The notes beneath the pieces are model-generated. The model saw nothing but the letters and a program-made list of their open reading frames with translations. It had not been told where the DNA came from and did not search any database. Below, in pieces: positions 11,741 to 23,466 of a stretch of DNA of 64,000 nt. The stretch's first letter is position 1; every line of letters starts with the position of its first letter. A program made the position numbers and the translations under genes. This DNA is from Polytrichum commune (taxonomy: Eukaryota; Streptophyta; Polytrichopsida; Polytrichales; Polytrichaceae): positions 25,668,001 to 25,732,000 of the forward strand of contig OX485804.1 of NCBI GenBank assembly GCA_950295325.1, written 5' to 3'.

Positions 11741-13117
11741 CTAGTCAAAAACCCTTTCCCCTGTGGCAAAAACGAGAAACAGAATGGCACTGGCCACTGA
11801 TAGCATGGCTGGGGTGGCAAATACCATGTACCAGCTCCGCAGATCGGAGGGTCCCAACGGGGATGCTTCTAGTATGCGGCCACTGGCTGCAACACCCACT
11901 ACTCCTGCTAATGTGCCCGCGGTGTTGGAGAATCCCATAACAATTCCCGCATACCTAGGTGCAATGTCCATATGGTTCACGGCAAATCCCGCTCTGGAAA
12001 GCGCGCAAGCTCCCAGAGCAACCGAGGAGCAGATGACTGCACTCGTGGTGGTTCGTAAGTGGGGCATTATCAACAATGACATCGACGCCACAGCAAACCC
12101 TACGGTGTTGAGCAGTTTCCGAGTGTTGGTCACCGAAAGCAATCGGCTGGTGACAAAATGGTCGGCTACAACCCCGCCCACATTGGAAAATATGAACATG
12201 ACCAGGTAAGGAAGCATCTTGGAGAATCCCATACTATGCAGACTCTGGTTTAAACCCTTCTCGAAGTATGTCGGCAGCCAATTCATCAACACATAGAGCG
12301 CATAGTGGAATGTGAAATTGTTGGCAATGATGGCCCATACAGGTAAGCTCGACATAATTTGCCTCCAAGGTATGCCATCCGCCACTACTCTCTTCTTCTT
12401 CTTCTGCTGCTTCTCAGTCATGTCCCCATTCTCATCCACATCCAGCACTGGGTGCAGTAGTTTCGTCCGCTCGAACGCTGTCGTTGCAATGACTCCTATG
12501 GGGGAAACCCTCGGTGGGTTTGTGGAGTATCGCAGCCAAAGTAGCGCCCATGACACCCCCATGAATGCCTCCGCAAGGAACACCGCTCTGGGACCTTGCA
12601 ATGCAACCAACCCAGGAAGAAACAACATCCCAGCTGCGGCACCGAGGTACATCCCCGATGTGGTGAGAGATACAGACCGTGATCTCTCGTGAGGAGGCAC
12701 CCATTGTGCCAAAACCGTATGGATGGAAGGAAATATGAAACCCTGGGCAACACCAACGAGTAACCTAGCTATCACCAAGCCTGTCACCGAGTCAGCTTCT
12801 GTGGGCGTAAGTGCAGATGTGAGAGACCAAAGCACAAATGAGAATAGGAGAACCCTACGGCCTCCGAATCGCTGTGCTGCCCATCCTCCGGGAACCTGCG
12901 AGAGCGCATACCCGTAGAAAAATGTGGAAAGAATCTGACCCTTAACTGTTTCCCCTACCCCTGCATCGTTCGCTGCTGCCGTGTATGCTATGGAGAATCC
13001 CACCCTCTCAATGTAGCATACTGATGTGCACACAAATGTGAGCAGGACCATCACATAGCGCTGTGGCATGCGGAACATGGAGGTCACCCTTGGTGACCCT
13101 GGCGCGTTCATCACCAT
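11741..13117 (-). CDS. PHT4;6: PHT4;6-type phosphate transporter (MFS, Golgi), intronless, 458 aa
   Basis: A single uninterrupted frame matching the plant PHT4 (SLC17-like anion:Pi) family of the major facilitator superfamily, closest to Arabidopsis PHT4;6. Shared stretches include PQRYVMVLLTF, CYIERVGFSIAYT, LSTFFYGYALSQVPGGWAAQ, GVAQGFIFPSIHTVLAQWVP, NNFTFHYALYVLMNWLPTYF, GFAVNHMDIAPRYAGIVMG and the C-terminal ATGERVFD. About 12 membrane segments, with a Lys-rich central loop (QQKKKKR near residue 240) between the two six-helix halves. Full length for the family. PHT4;6 exports phosphate from the trans-Golgi, where glycosylation releases it; it is also intronless in Arabidopsis. Start at 13117 gives MVMNAPGSPR; a later Met (MFRMPQRY) would also fit. 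Its final codons and 3' flank seeded the tandem array just downstream. Confidence 0.95.
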   Translation of the reverse strand: MVMNAPGSPRVTSMFRMPQRYVMVLLTFVCTSVCYIERVGFSIAYTAAANDAGVGETVKGQILSTFFYGYALSQVPGGWAAQRFGGRRVLLFSFVLWSLTSALTPTEADSVTGLVIARLLVGVAQGFIFPSIHTVLAQWVPPHERSRSVSLTTSGMYLGAAAGMLFLPGLVALQGPRAVFLAEAFMGVSWALLWLRYSTNPPRVSPIGVIATTAFERTKLLHPVLDVDENGDMTEKQQKKKKRVVADGIPWRQIMSSLPVWAIIANNFTFHYALYVLMNWLPTYFEKGLNQSLHSMGFSKMLPYLVMFIFSNVGGVVADHFVTSRLLSVTNTRKLLNTVGFAVASMSLLIMPHLRTTTSAVICSSVALGACALSRAGFAVNHMDIAPRYAGIVMGFSNTAGTLAGVVGVAASGRILEASPLGPSDLRSWYMVFATPAMLSVASAILFLVFATGERVFD

Positions 13118-14872
13118 GGCTTCCTACTTGCATTTTTCTCTTTGGCGCCCTAGGGTTATGTCTTTTACCAGAGTTTCACAAATCTCTCTCTACCTTTAGA
13201 GAGATCGGCTGGAGGCTATCCAATGTGCGGACCTCGGGCTCTCTCATCAATCAAGCTCCCTTGCAATGGATCGAAAACCCATAAGCCATCATCATCATCG
13301 CCCCTTCAAACCGTGCCGTAAGGAGCCCACCATCATCCCCTTTTAGGTCTTACAAACTGCTGCACCTACTACTCTTTTTTGTGCATTTCGTCTGAAGCTC
13401 TCTCTCTCTCTCTCTCGGAACGCAGGGGATGTCACTGACGTATGTGGAGATCAATTACACTTTTCAATACTCCCTCATCATTCGACTAAATTGGAACTCC
13501 GATGATAGTTCACCCCCCAAGTTTCTCTCTCATCCAAGATCGAACTCCTCAATGGATACTCCTTGTGCCTGTGGAACGCAACATACACATGAACAAAAGG
13601 TCCACCGCCCACAGAAGGCAAGCCACTCCACACGACCTCCCAATTCTCTCTCTTTCATTCCATTGCAAAACTAAACCCCGAGCACAAGAAAACCCTCCTC
13701 CTTGTCAAAGTTCCTGGCTCCCCGGCTCCTGCTGTTGCATCCTGCCAAATTGCTTGCTTCATTGCAGAAACTTCAATCTGCGCTACTTACCGACTCATCA
13801 TCGTATGTAGATGTTGCTACTAAGAAATGCGTCTGTGATGCTCCGAAGTTCAAGCAAGATGCTCTAACATGTGACACCCCTCTTCGGGAGTCTAGATCTG
13901 AAACTGGAAGTCCGTGTGTATATGTGTGTGTTGTGTGTGCGCGCGCGCGTGTAGTATGTGGTGTGTGAGCATTATTGGGCACATACAAGCTGATTGAAAG
14001 AGCGGAGGAGCGAAGGAGGGAGGGAGGAGGTCCACCACCCAGCCATTCAATAGGTACCTCAACCGAAGACTGCATTTGACTGCCATAACTTTTGAGTGTC
14101 TACATGTTTTCGAAGATTTCTGATGTAGGTAAAGTTTGTGACGATCTTCACTGTGGCACTTTGGAATGCAGCTGTAATCGTTCAACGCTCTGGTATTGGA
14201 ATAGGGATGATAATGTGCATCATGTGCATATAATTTACCCCTTCATCCTTCTGTGAGTTTTTTATTTCTTATTTTGCATGGTTTTGAGTTCGGATGGGGA
14301 ATATGGTAGGGTGTCCTTTCACATGTATGATAACTACCTGTAGCTACTTATCAGATTAGGCACTTTCAGTGCCGAATATTTACTCCGCTATATTATTTAC
14401 AGAAATAACAGTTTTTTTTTGGGTTAAATTTGGAGGAAGAAAAATACAAATAATATATTTAAATTTTCATCACTTTAATAGAAATTATATACTGTATATT
14501 GTTTATAAGATGCAATATGGCACATGTACAATCAACATTTTTAAGCACCTGAGCATAAATATTATTGTAATATTACCTTAACTTTTGTGTGGTCTAGGTG
14601 AAATTTGAAAGAGGAATTCAACACTTCTGGCAACTGTAATTCATACACAAAAAAATATTGATGACATGTACAATTGATAATGTGCATCATCTAAATATAA
14701 TTTCATATCTTTGTGTGACGTTTTGTATTGTTTTAAGTTCGTATTAGAGTGATGGGGACGTCACTGGGATCAAGCACTCAAAGACATTGCCATGGAATCT
14801 AAATCATTCTTTTCCAACCATTTGAACTAAAAGAAACAATTATTGTTTCAAACATTGTTTGCTCAAATACAA
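13118..14872. other. PHT4;6 promoter side, then AT-rich intergenic DNA
   Basis: Contains a CT microsatellite (13399-13416), a GT/GC-rich microsatellite (about 13914-13970) and a GGA-rich stretch near 14010. A diverged direct repeat of about 80 bp around GATAATGTGCATCAT begins near 14209 and 14677. No gene seen. Confidence 0.5.
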
Positions 14873-15770
14873 TCAATAAACTTCATCCCAACAAATGCTC
14901 ACATCAACAATGCAATTAGAAACAAAGACATCACATAGTTGAGAGAACTTGATAAAAGAATGTATGGCTTCCAACATTGGAAGAATATAAGTAAGCTCAA
15001 GCAACATCTCGATGTTGGGCATGGAATGCAAGTTAGCCCTTGCCACGGCCAAATGAAGGTGCATCAACATGCCTCTTAGTCATCAATGGACAATAAGCTT
15101 GGATGACCCTCTTTGATGGAGAAAGCATCGAGATCCAACAAGTTTTACCATTGCGAAGAATCTTAGATCCTTTGTGATCAATCAATTTCACTGAGCTTCA
15201 CAAATTTCAAGTGCCTCTTTAAAGACTTACATAAGTATGTGTACAACATTGATAGAAGGTCCTCCATCCTATTAATGAATGGCACTTCATGTACGCATGA
15301 CCAAGTTAATTGTGTGGACCATACAATATAGGACCATCATGAACAATGTGAATTGGGATACTTTTTGCACATGACCACCATATCAAATGCCTTTGATAGC
15401 AAACACGTTATCCACACCAAAGGAAAGTAATTTGCATGCTAGTTGTTGATGCATCAACCCTCCTTTCATCAAGCCTCCATAATTAACTTGGTCATATTGT
15501 CCACCCCTATCCTTCCAATGACCCTCTCCAATGTTAGCAATTTAGGAATGTGAGCCCCAATCGTGCACACCATACACATGGGCGCTAGCCCAAGTATGGT
15601 AATCAATGCATATGACTTCATCACATTAAATGAATTGAAATGTGCATTAGACATAGCAAGTCAAATATCATGCATTACAATGACATACATACGGCCTACC
15701 ATATCCCATGCTATTGTTATGGACCAACGTTTGCAGGGTGCATGTTTGAGTTAAAGAAACTCAAACATGT
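14873..15770 (-). mobile_element. Degenerate hAT-like DNA transposon, transposase relic
   Basis: Read on the minus strand in shifting frames, the fragments follow the order of a plant transposase: a stretch near 15654-15470 (ALITILGLAPMCMVCTIG), an INLVMRT segment near 15300, NRMEDLLSMLYTYLCKS near 15260, then GSKILRN, WISMLSPSKRVI near 15130, and LPMLEAIHSFIKFSQLCDVF near 14970. These resemble the HRTNL, TRWISMLSP and LPLLE...SLIKFAQ blocks of hAT-like elements. Stops and frameshifts are frequent, so it is dead. A 12-bp hairpin (15741-15752 / 15758-15769) marks one edge. Superfamily assignment is from memory of the family; boundaries were not found. Confidence 0.5.
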
Positions 15771-16296
15771 CCTTGTAGTCTTCCTAAAATACTATATGTC
15801 ATAGGTTGGCCCTTCACAAGAAGGTGAAAAATTCATCAAATTACACACCTTTCGTGTACAACCCTTTGGCCGAATAGTTGTGAGTCATTGCGAATGTTTG
15901 CTTAACCTCAACCCAAGTAAATCATTGCATTCTGACGGTGCACACAAGTTTGGCTAGTGTATAGGCTCCCTATTGTGATACCCAAACATGGCATACCTTT
16001 TTCTTTCTTTTTTTGGCCCTCTTGTTTCAACGACGGGTTTAACTTGAGCACAAGCTATTTATCTTACCCCTTGAGCTTTGTGCATATCTTTTACCTTACT
16101 ATGTAAACCATACCATCAGCAAAGACAAAGCTCTTGGCCCAAGGATACTTAATGACCCAAATATTTATACTACAACACATGGTGATTGTCCAAGGTTACA
16201 TCACATATGCCATATTCATTCAAACCCAAATCTCTACGCACATTGTTGCCAACAATATAAGTCAAGGCATGGCTAGAGAGTACAACATCTTGGACA

Positions 16297-16368
<72 letters not shown>

Positions 16369-18925
16369 AAGCTACAAAGAGGTTCAAGTCAAGGTGCCAT
16401 GTCCACTAAGTATTGTATAAAAAATGTGGGAACACAAAAACACAATATGAATCGCCTCTCACAATATATTATCCTCAATCAGAATCGCAATGCAAACCAT
16501 AAATACACTATGAGTGCAATATAAAGCAACACAAAACCCCCCAATGAGGCAAACAAACTTGTAGAAGGTGATGAAACTTTCAAAACAAACAACATGCACA
16601 TGCACATGCACATTATCAAGCCTTTGTGGTCGGAAAGGGAAAAACAATGACCTAGAGTTGTCAACAAGAACTCAAACATGTGGGATGGAGGATCCTACAT
16701 TTGCCCTACTTGTGCTTGCTACCTACACAATCACAAATTCAAATTTAATCACATGTCCAAGCCTACCAAAAACAAAAACAAAAAACAAAAAAAAACAAAA
16801 GGACGCAAGCAAATGAGACAACCTGCAAGAAAGTGAGTAAGCTTACTTATGAAAGTCTTTCAATGTGTGGACTATACCTATTTAGTTACATTAAGGGTCG
16901 CATCAATGCCCTCCTTTGCACATGTATAAGGCAAATATCAATCACCAAATTGTATGACATACTAGGGAACTAAACAAGCTATTTTGTGCATTTGCTCACC
17001 TTGGTGCACACAAATGCTCTAGTGGATACTCAATAGCATGGGGTCCACCCCATCATCAAAGCTTGAGCTTTGTTGTTGATTGTTCTAAATGGCATAATTG
17101 CCTTCGCCTCAAAGCATTGAGTTGGATGCTTATTAAGGGATGAAGGTAAACTGATGCATCCTAGCCAATACTTTAAATATACATACAAATATCCACATAC
17201 AAATTATTATGCAACTCCCATAGACAAAAGTTGTGGATGCAGATGAAATTGGCTTGATGATAGTTTTTGTGGACAAATAAACATGTATCCCTCTATATGG
17301 TCAGAAGCTCTCAGTTTGTTTACGTAGGTGATTGTTGCTCATGCCTCTCTCTTGATGCGACCACATTATGGACTTGGGACCTTGTAAACTATAGTTGGCC
17401 AAATCATGCACCTAGTGCACTTGTGGATCAAAATGGGAATTAGATTGCCAATCTTGCACCTAGGTTGAATTCAAGACATAGATGCAAAGATGTGACGTAG
17501 GAAGGCCAAGAGGCTGCAAAATTTTAGGGTTTCAAGAAGCAAGTGTTCGTGCTTGCTATGTCTATACGGGATACCTATGTTGAGGAGTATGCAAGCTAAA
17601 CATCTTTGTGGCTAGCATATATGCTACACATTGAGGTGATTGCTTACATGAACCACATTCTATCCACATTAAGGTTCAGATCAGGGTGCACAATCTTGTG
17701 TGGCCAATTCTTATTGGTTGTGTGTATAAAAGGCATGTGCCTAGTAGGTTTGGTAATCCTTACTTGAAATCCTTGTGGTTAAAATCCCATTATGGAGATT
17801 TAAGGTAGCACAAAAGGAGGGCCCAAATTCTACAAAGCTAGGCAGTTGAGGATCGAAAGAATTGGCACATGTTAAACATCTACAACAAGAAGCAAAAATA
17901 AACTCAAAAAAACTTAGAGAAAACTTCTTGAATTGCCAAAGTTGCAAGCACCATCACCACAAAGTCATTGAGCCCAAAATTGCAAGTGTTCATCACCACA
18001 AAGCCGAAGCACACCAATTCCAACCTTTAATTTGGAACAATGGCATAGAGAATTGGGTAACGAGCGAGTGCAAACTAGCAACAACGGAATCATGTGCAAG
18101 ACCAAGGCAAAAGCTAAGGAGTAGAGAACAACACATGTGCATGCACAAATAAGGTAAGTGTGCCTAAGTGGACACTTCTAGCATTCCAACATATGTATGG
18201 GTTTGACAATCTAAGAAAATTTACATGAACTCATTAGCAAATTCAAATGACAAACATGAGAGTTGGTCTTGTTATTTTTGAAAGTGACATCTTATGAATT
18301 CTTAAAGTGGTACTCATAAAATTTCTTAAATGATTTTCTTTCATATATGTGCATTTCAAACTTAAGCATATACTTATGTACAAAAAAACAACTAAGATCA
18401 CAAATCACTTTAGGACTACATACCTTACATGTAAAGGAGGGTATGCGTCCAAGGAGGATATGGTGACTACATATCATGGCGAGTGAATAGGTATGGCAAC
18501 TCCCACTAAATGGGAGGAAGAGCTTGAGGGAAAAGGGAAAGTGGATCCTCAATATACCTTGGTCAACCATGTTGGAATCGTGAGTATTGTTTGAGTAATG
18601 TTTGTCCACTAACCTAGGTGACCAATGAATGAGAATTGCATGAAACAAAAGTTACATGAAATTAAGAGTATGGCATGCCCCAAAATGAAAAATGATATCC
18701 ACAAATTTAGAATTGGACCATGCAATTAAGATAAAAACTTGCTTGGCCACATGTGCCTATGAAATGTGACAATTTAAGTGTGTATGGATTACACATCATT
18801 GCATTCACAATTTATAAGAGGATTTGATCATTCCTTTTGCATAGCATGTATGGCAAACTCATTTGGAATGCACACTTTTAGCTTTGCATGCACTTCTACG
18901 AGGATGCAATATACAACATTACCAC
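15771..18925. other. Repeat-rich intergenic DNA without recognisable gene
   Basis: AT-rich sequence with an (AT)n(AC)n microsatellite at about 16299-16366 and an A/C-rich tract near 16770-16800. An ORF at 17862-18152 is Lys/His-rich and not recognised. Probably old transposon debris, but I cannot assign it. Confidence 0.4.
16299..16366. repeat. (AT)n(AC)n compound microsatellite
   Basis: A run of alternating TA is followed directly by a run of CA repeats. Simple sequence, no gene. Confidence 0.95.
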
Positions 18926-18927
18926 TA

Positions 18928-19384
18928 CAGTAAACTCTCTCTAAACTAATACTGTGTAAACTAATATTCTCTCTAAACCAATATGCGGGCACAGGCCCGT
19001 GGCGGGCATCATACTTAATCTAATAATTCTTCATAAACTGATATTCAATATTTTTTTCCGGTCCCATAGCACTTTATAAACTAATACATCATACATATGG
19101 CACCAAAAAAACGATGAAATCAGAGGAAACACCTTCGAAGTACAGAGCTAGATGCGCTGGAAGAAGCTATCAATATTCATCTATACCAACTGCTTTGTCC
19201 TGATCGTACTCACACTGTCCTTCATCTTATGTGAGGCGGCAACGAATGGAATACCCGAGTCGTCTTGCTGGCAGGTTCCGGAATGATTTTTGTTACCCCC
19301 ATATAATTTGTGTGAACTAATATCCTCCATAAATTAGAATCTTCCGACTGGTCCCAAGGATATTAGTTTAGAGAGAGTTTAATG
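18928..19384. mobile_element. Emigrant/pogo-like MITE (Tc1-mariner), about 457 bp, TA target duplication
   Basis: Left end CAGTAAACTCTCTCTAAAC, right end (reverse complement) CATTAAACTCTCTCTAAAC, followed on both sides by ACTAATA. The element is flanked by TA at 18926-18927 and 19385-19386. The termini resemble those of Emigrant/Lemi1 elements (CAGTAAAACCTCT type) of the pogo group. Subterminal TAAACTAATA repeats and a short Leu/Glu-rich coding remnant (TELDALEEAINIH near 19145) suggest an internal-deletion derivative of an autonomous pogo-like element. Confidence 0.8.
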
Positions 19385-19386
19385 TA

Positions 19387-22300
19387 TATAGTTGCTAATT
19401 TCATATCATGGACATAGTTGATAGAATTTAGTGTAACCAAAGTGAAGATTATGGAGTGCGTAAAATGGTGATAGTAGAGAGAGGAATTATTATATATGAG
19501 CACACCTCTCATCCATCCAACATTCAAACTTGACCCCTTAATGTTTATGGCCGATTCATCTCTTATGAATTGCACTATGTCAATTAGGGGTATTTGAAGC
19601 TAAATTTTTTTTTTGAGAAAGTAGTTAATTTTGTCAAAAGGTACACTCGTATGCATTAATTACCTATGAAACAATGGTGATGTCACAATTGGTAATTGAA
19701 ATTATGCATGATTGGATCGCATCTACTACAAATGGAAATTTATTTCATTAGCATGCACCGAAATAATGTGGCACTCAAAGTTTGCACAACAAATAAATAA
19801 CCAGCTATGCTACAACAACTCCACATCCACTACCCATGAGCACACAAATGGAGGGTTAATAGTAGAGTTGATAGGATAGGATGGAGTGGTGGCTCCACTC
19901 CTACTAACTCCACGTGGGTGGACACTGGAATTGCGGTTATGATGATGTCGTCGACAAAAATCATCATGTTTGACATTTGTCCCCATCTTTTCAAGTGTCA
20001 AAATCAATGGACGCCCAACACATGTGTGATAAGCACCTTACACATAATGAATCAATCACATGCATTGCTGATGATTTTTAAAGAGACAACCTATCGCACA
20101 ATCGAAAAGACGTAATGGTCATAATTGGAAACACAAAATAAAATGCTCCATATCTTCAGCCTGTCCTCTATCATGATGATCAAGCAACGGGCAAACATTG
20201 CATACTTGATGAAACAACCTTTACTTTGCATAACACATGAACTCAAGCAACATTTTGCATCAACTGAATGAATTTCAAGCATTGTATACATTCAATAATT
20301 GCAAAATACAAAATGTACAAGCATCACTTAGTTATGAAGGCGAAAATTGTGTCATAATACCATAAACCTGAGAGTATTATAGAGCTTGGGTGATAAACTC
20401 TTATTACTCAAACTTTGCCGAAGGAGATACCAATTTGCCAAAACCCTTGGTTTGTCTCCTTGGGCGTAGTTAGACTAAAGTTAAAAGCGGTGGACTCTAC
20501 CTTTCTGCAATTGGGAGTATTTGCCTTCCTTGGTCACATGAAGTTTGATCATAAACAAAAAAATTACATTCTTGTGTGCCAAAGTGGTGGAGTTGCCTTT
20601 CACCAAAGAGCCCCAATGTGATACTCCCAAATTTTGGAATGAGCTCGCTCAAGCAATGAGGGGAGGGTGATTCAACCCCATGTCTAATTTTAGATTTAAA
20701 AACATGACCCAAAGTTGGGAGCTCTCCACACCGGGGTCCCAAAGTTTTCTATGGCTCCATAAAACATATGTGACAAGGGAGGCAAATGTAGTAAAATCTA
20801 TCAAAGAAGGATAAAAACCCATTGTTTTGTCCTTCTTTGATGGACTTTGCACATAACTTTGTTATACCATGTAGGCGAGACTCACAACAAATGACGTGGG
20901 TCTCTTTGTCATGGCTCCAACCCAACATAACATTAAGTAGCAAGCCCGGATTGACTATCTCAAAGAGCAAGGTAGCATTAAGTTTGGGTTTTACTTAGGT
21001 TTTTTTTAATCTATTTGGATAGTTGCTTTCAATGCTTAGAACTAATTATGTCGGTTTCTAGGACAAAACTAATGCCAAGTGGTGGTAAAGGTTCTAATCT
21101 AGGCTAAATTATGATCTAAACAAATCTAAATAATTATAAAGCAACGGGAAAGTTGGTGAGGTCAAAAAGGTAGTTGCACTTTTTGGAAAATTCTCCTGAC
21201 ACCCGCATTGAAAACGTCTTTGATACCTTTTTGAAGCTTCCATATTTCATTAATTATCCATTCATTCACCCTTGCTTTGCAACCTTTTCCCTTCTTTTTG
21301 AGGTACAGTTGTGGGTACCCAAAGGGTACCCTCCTAGGATTGCTACTTAATGTTATGAAGGGCCACGATGGACATGGAAAAACCATGAATAGTTTTTTAT
21401 TTCTCACGGCCCTTGATCAGTAGTGTACACATTACCTAAGTTAAGTTGCATCCAAATTGTGCATTGTGGAATGGCGACCGATACTAAGGTTTCATGCTCT
21501 ATTATGAATTAGCATGATTTTCAAATCAAAGTTACAAATTGGATTACTATGGATATTTATAAAAGACGCCATTTTTTATGAGTTCAACACAAAAAAATTG
21601 CATACACATCATAAACACATGTCAAGATTTTGATGGAAAAAACTTGATTACATGTAGAAGTTATAGCATTGCGTAGATCCAAATGGTAATCAACACCTCT
21701 CGGAATAAATGGGGGGTGAAATACACAAATGAGGGAGGGTCAATACACAATGAAACACCTCACAATCCCACCAATATCTCTTTTTATACTTGAGCTCAAA
21801 TTAGTATTGTGGGACCCAAATGAATAGAATTCACAACATGCATTGTTCACACATGCATACGATGGAGCCAACACATGTTGATACTTGGGTCTAAAACATA
21901 TTTATATATCGTGGTTTGATATAACTAACTAGTATTGTATGTTTATTATATATATATATAAATAATATTTACTTATTTACTTATTTTTTAATACATTACC
22001 TTCAAATTTTGTTGGATATCCTTGATAAGAGAGAGAAAACATTTCAACATGTAGTTATGAACATCATGTATATCAAGTATGAATAATTTACATTGTTGAT
22101 TTAGGTGAGCTCAAAACCAACCGTAGGCTTCCATGTTCTACATATGTAATGCATCTATTTTTGGTGAGAAGCTAAAACATTGTAAGACCGACTCCTTAGA
22201 GTCATTAAATGGATTCAAGGGAAAGTTTGTGGACTTAATAAAAATGTGCCAAACACCATATTTGGACCTTCTGATCTTTTAGGGGTTTTGTGCTCATACA

Positions 22301-22545
22301 TGACCCCCTCCCCACCCAATCATGTTGATTGTTGAGCCTAGAATGGTTAGCATGTTTTGAGCACAATATCTGGCATGTTTTAAACATACGATGTCTACTT
22401 GAGTGTTATTGTGCCTATGATATTTGATGTTGGTTTGACATCATAGACATTAAGTGGGTTATTTGTCTTGACCTAACTTGAGTCTTCTCCTTGTTTTCCT
22501 CCCAAGCCCGGCTTGGGTCTTGAGTTGCCTTGCAAGGTGTATTTA
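19387..22545. other. AT-rich intergenic DNA, no gene recognised
   Basis: Overlapping short ORFs on both strands (for example 20749-20970, 21162-21407) show no known motif. A 12-bp inverted repeat (ATCAAAGAAGGA at 20800-20811 with 20830-20841) is present. Nothing else could be assigned. Confidence 0.4.
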
Positions 22546-23054
22546 GGGCCGCTTCACACTATGGCCGAAGATCGAGAGGCCGTCCATTTCCACCAATCAT
22601 ATTGCAAGAAACCGAGAATTTGGTCTCTTGACCCTTCACACTAGAGGCCAAAGTCCAATGGCCGTTGCTCTCCAAAATGCCTACAAGACAATACTTTTTT
22701 TACCAAGGCGACGGACTCTCAAAGGAAGTTTGGGTCAGACAAGAATGAAAACCCAAACTATGGTTGAGAGTTCGTTGATTTTTTTTTCATTAAAAAATAA
22801 AAATAAAATCATAAACTGACAAGATCTTGACAGTTAGATAGAGGGGTTGTTTCGGACAAGAAATAAAGTGGGATGCTCCTTCTTCCTTTGGACTTTCGGC
22901 TTGGCCTTTGGAGACTTCACACCATGCCTAGCCAAAGGCTCCAATTCCTATATTTTATTGGTTGTTTTCAACCCATTTCTTTGGACTCTCAACAAAGTTT
23001 GGCCGTTCAATCCCACAGCCTCTCCACTTGGACGGCCATAGTGTGAAGTGGCTC
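22546..23054. mobile_element. Novel MITE family, copy 1 (about 509 bp, TIR CTTCACACTATGGCC)
   Basis: Left end GGGCCGCTTCACACTATGG and right end CCATAGTGTGAAGTGGCTC form about 20-bp imperfect terminal inverted repeats. A second, inverted copy lies at 40509-41101 and matches inside the element too (GAGAGGCCGTCCATTTCCAC). The left flank is TTA; the right flank is not a clean copy, so the target duplication is uncertain. No coding capacity. Confidence 0.75.
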
Positions 23055-23466
23055 ATATTACCTTATCAATGAAAAACATTATTAGCTATTTTTTTATAGA
23101 AATAAAACACTTGATGTCTTTTTGATGTTCGTATTTAGATCCACACCTAACCATTTACAAACCACTTAGATATAATCGTCTAGATTATTGATATGTTGGA
23201 TTAACACACGTTACGTTATGTTGCAACATAGATGAAGATAACCGGCATAAGCACCCGGGTATGAACTTCGCGATACAATATACGTATATTTGATGAAATT
23301 GGGAACTATGGGAACCACGTTAGAGAACGCGGGGAGCGATTAGGGCAAGGATTAGGGTTTGGAGCGCAGGGTCTTTGCGGAGGAGCTCGTCGCGCACTCT
23401 CTTTCTCTCCTCGCAAACCCTTCGCTTCTCCCTTCCCTTCGGTGAGGTTTTTGCGGGCGAGTCACC
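23055..23466. promoter_or_regulatory. RPL27 promoter and 5' UTR
   Basis: Short interval between the MITE and the RPL27 start. The last 100 bases are pyrimidine-rich (TCTCTTTCTCTCCTCGC), as in leaders of plant ribosomal protein genes. GATTAGGGCAAGGATTAGGG just upstream contains two telo-box-like AGGG/TTAGGG motifs, typical of ribosomal protein promoters. Confidence 0.5.

Noticed and set aside
10554-11820. Series of small minus ORFs with MVWELPGK-like starts
   Set aside because: They are translations of the tandem repeat units, in changing frames.
11763-12692. Long plus-strand ORFs opposite PHT4;6
   Set aside because: Antisense shadows of a high-confidence transporter gene, with no family resemblance.
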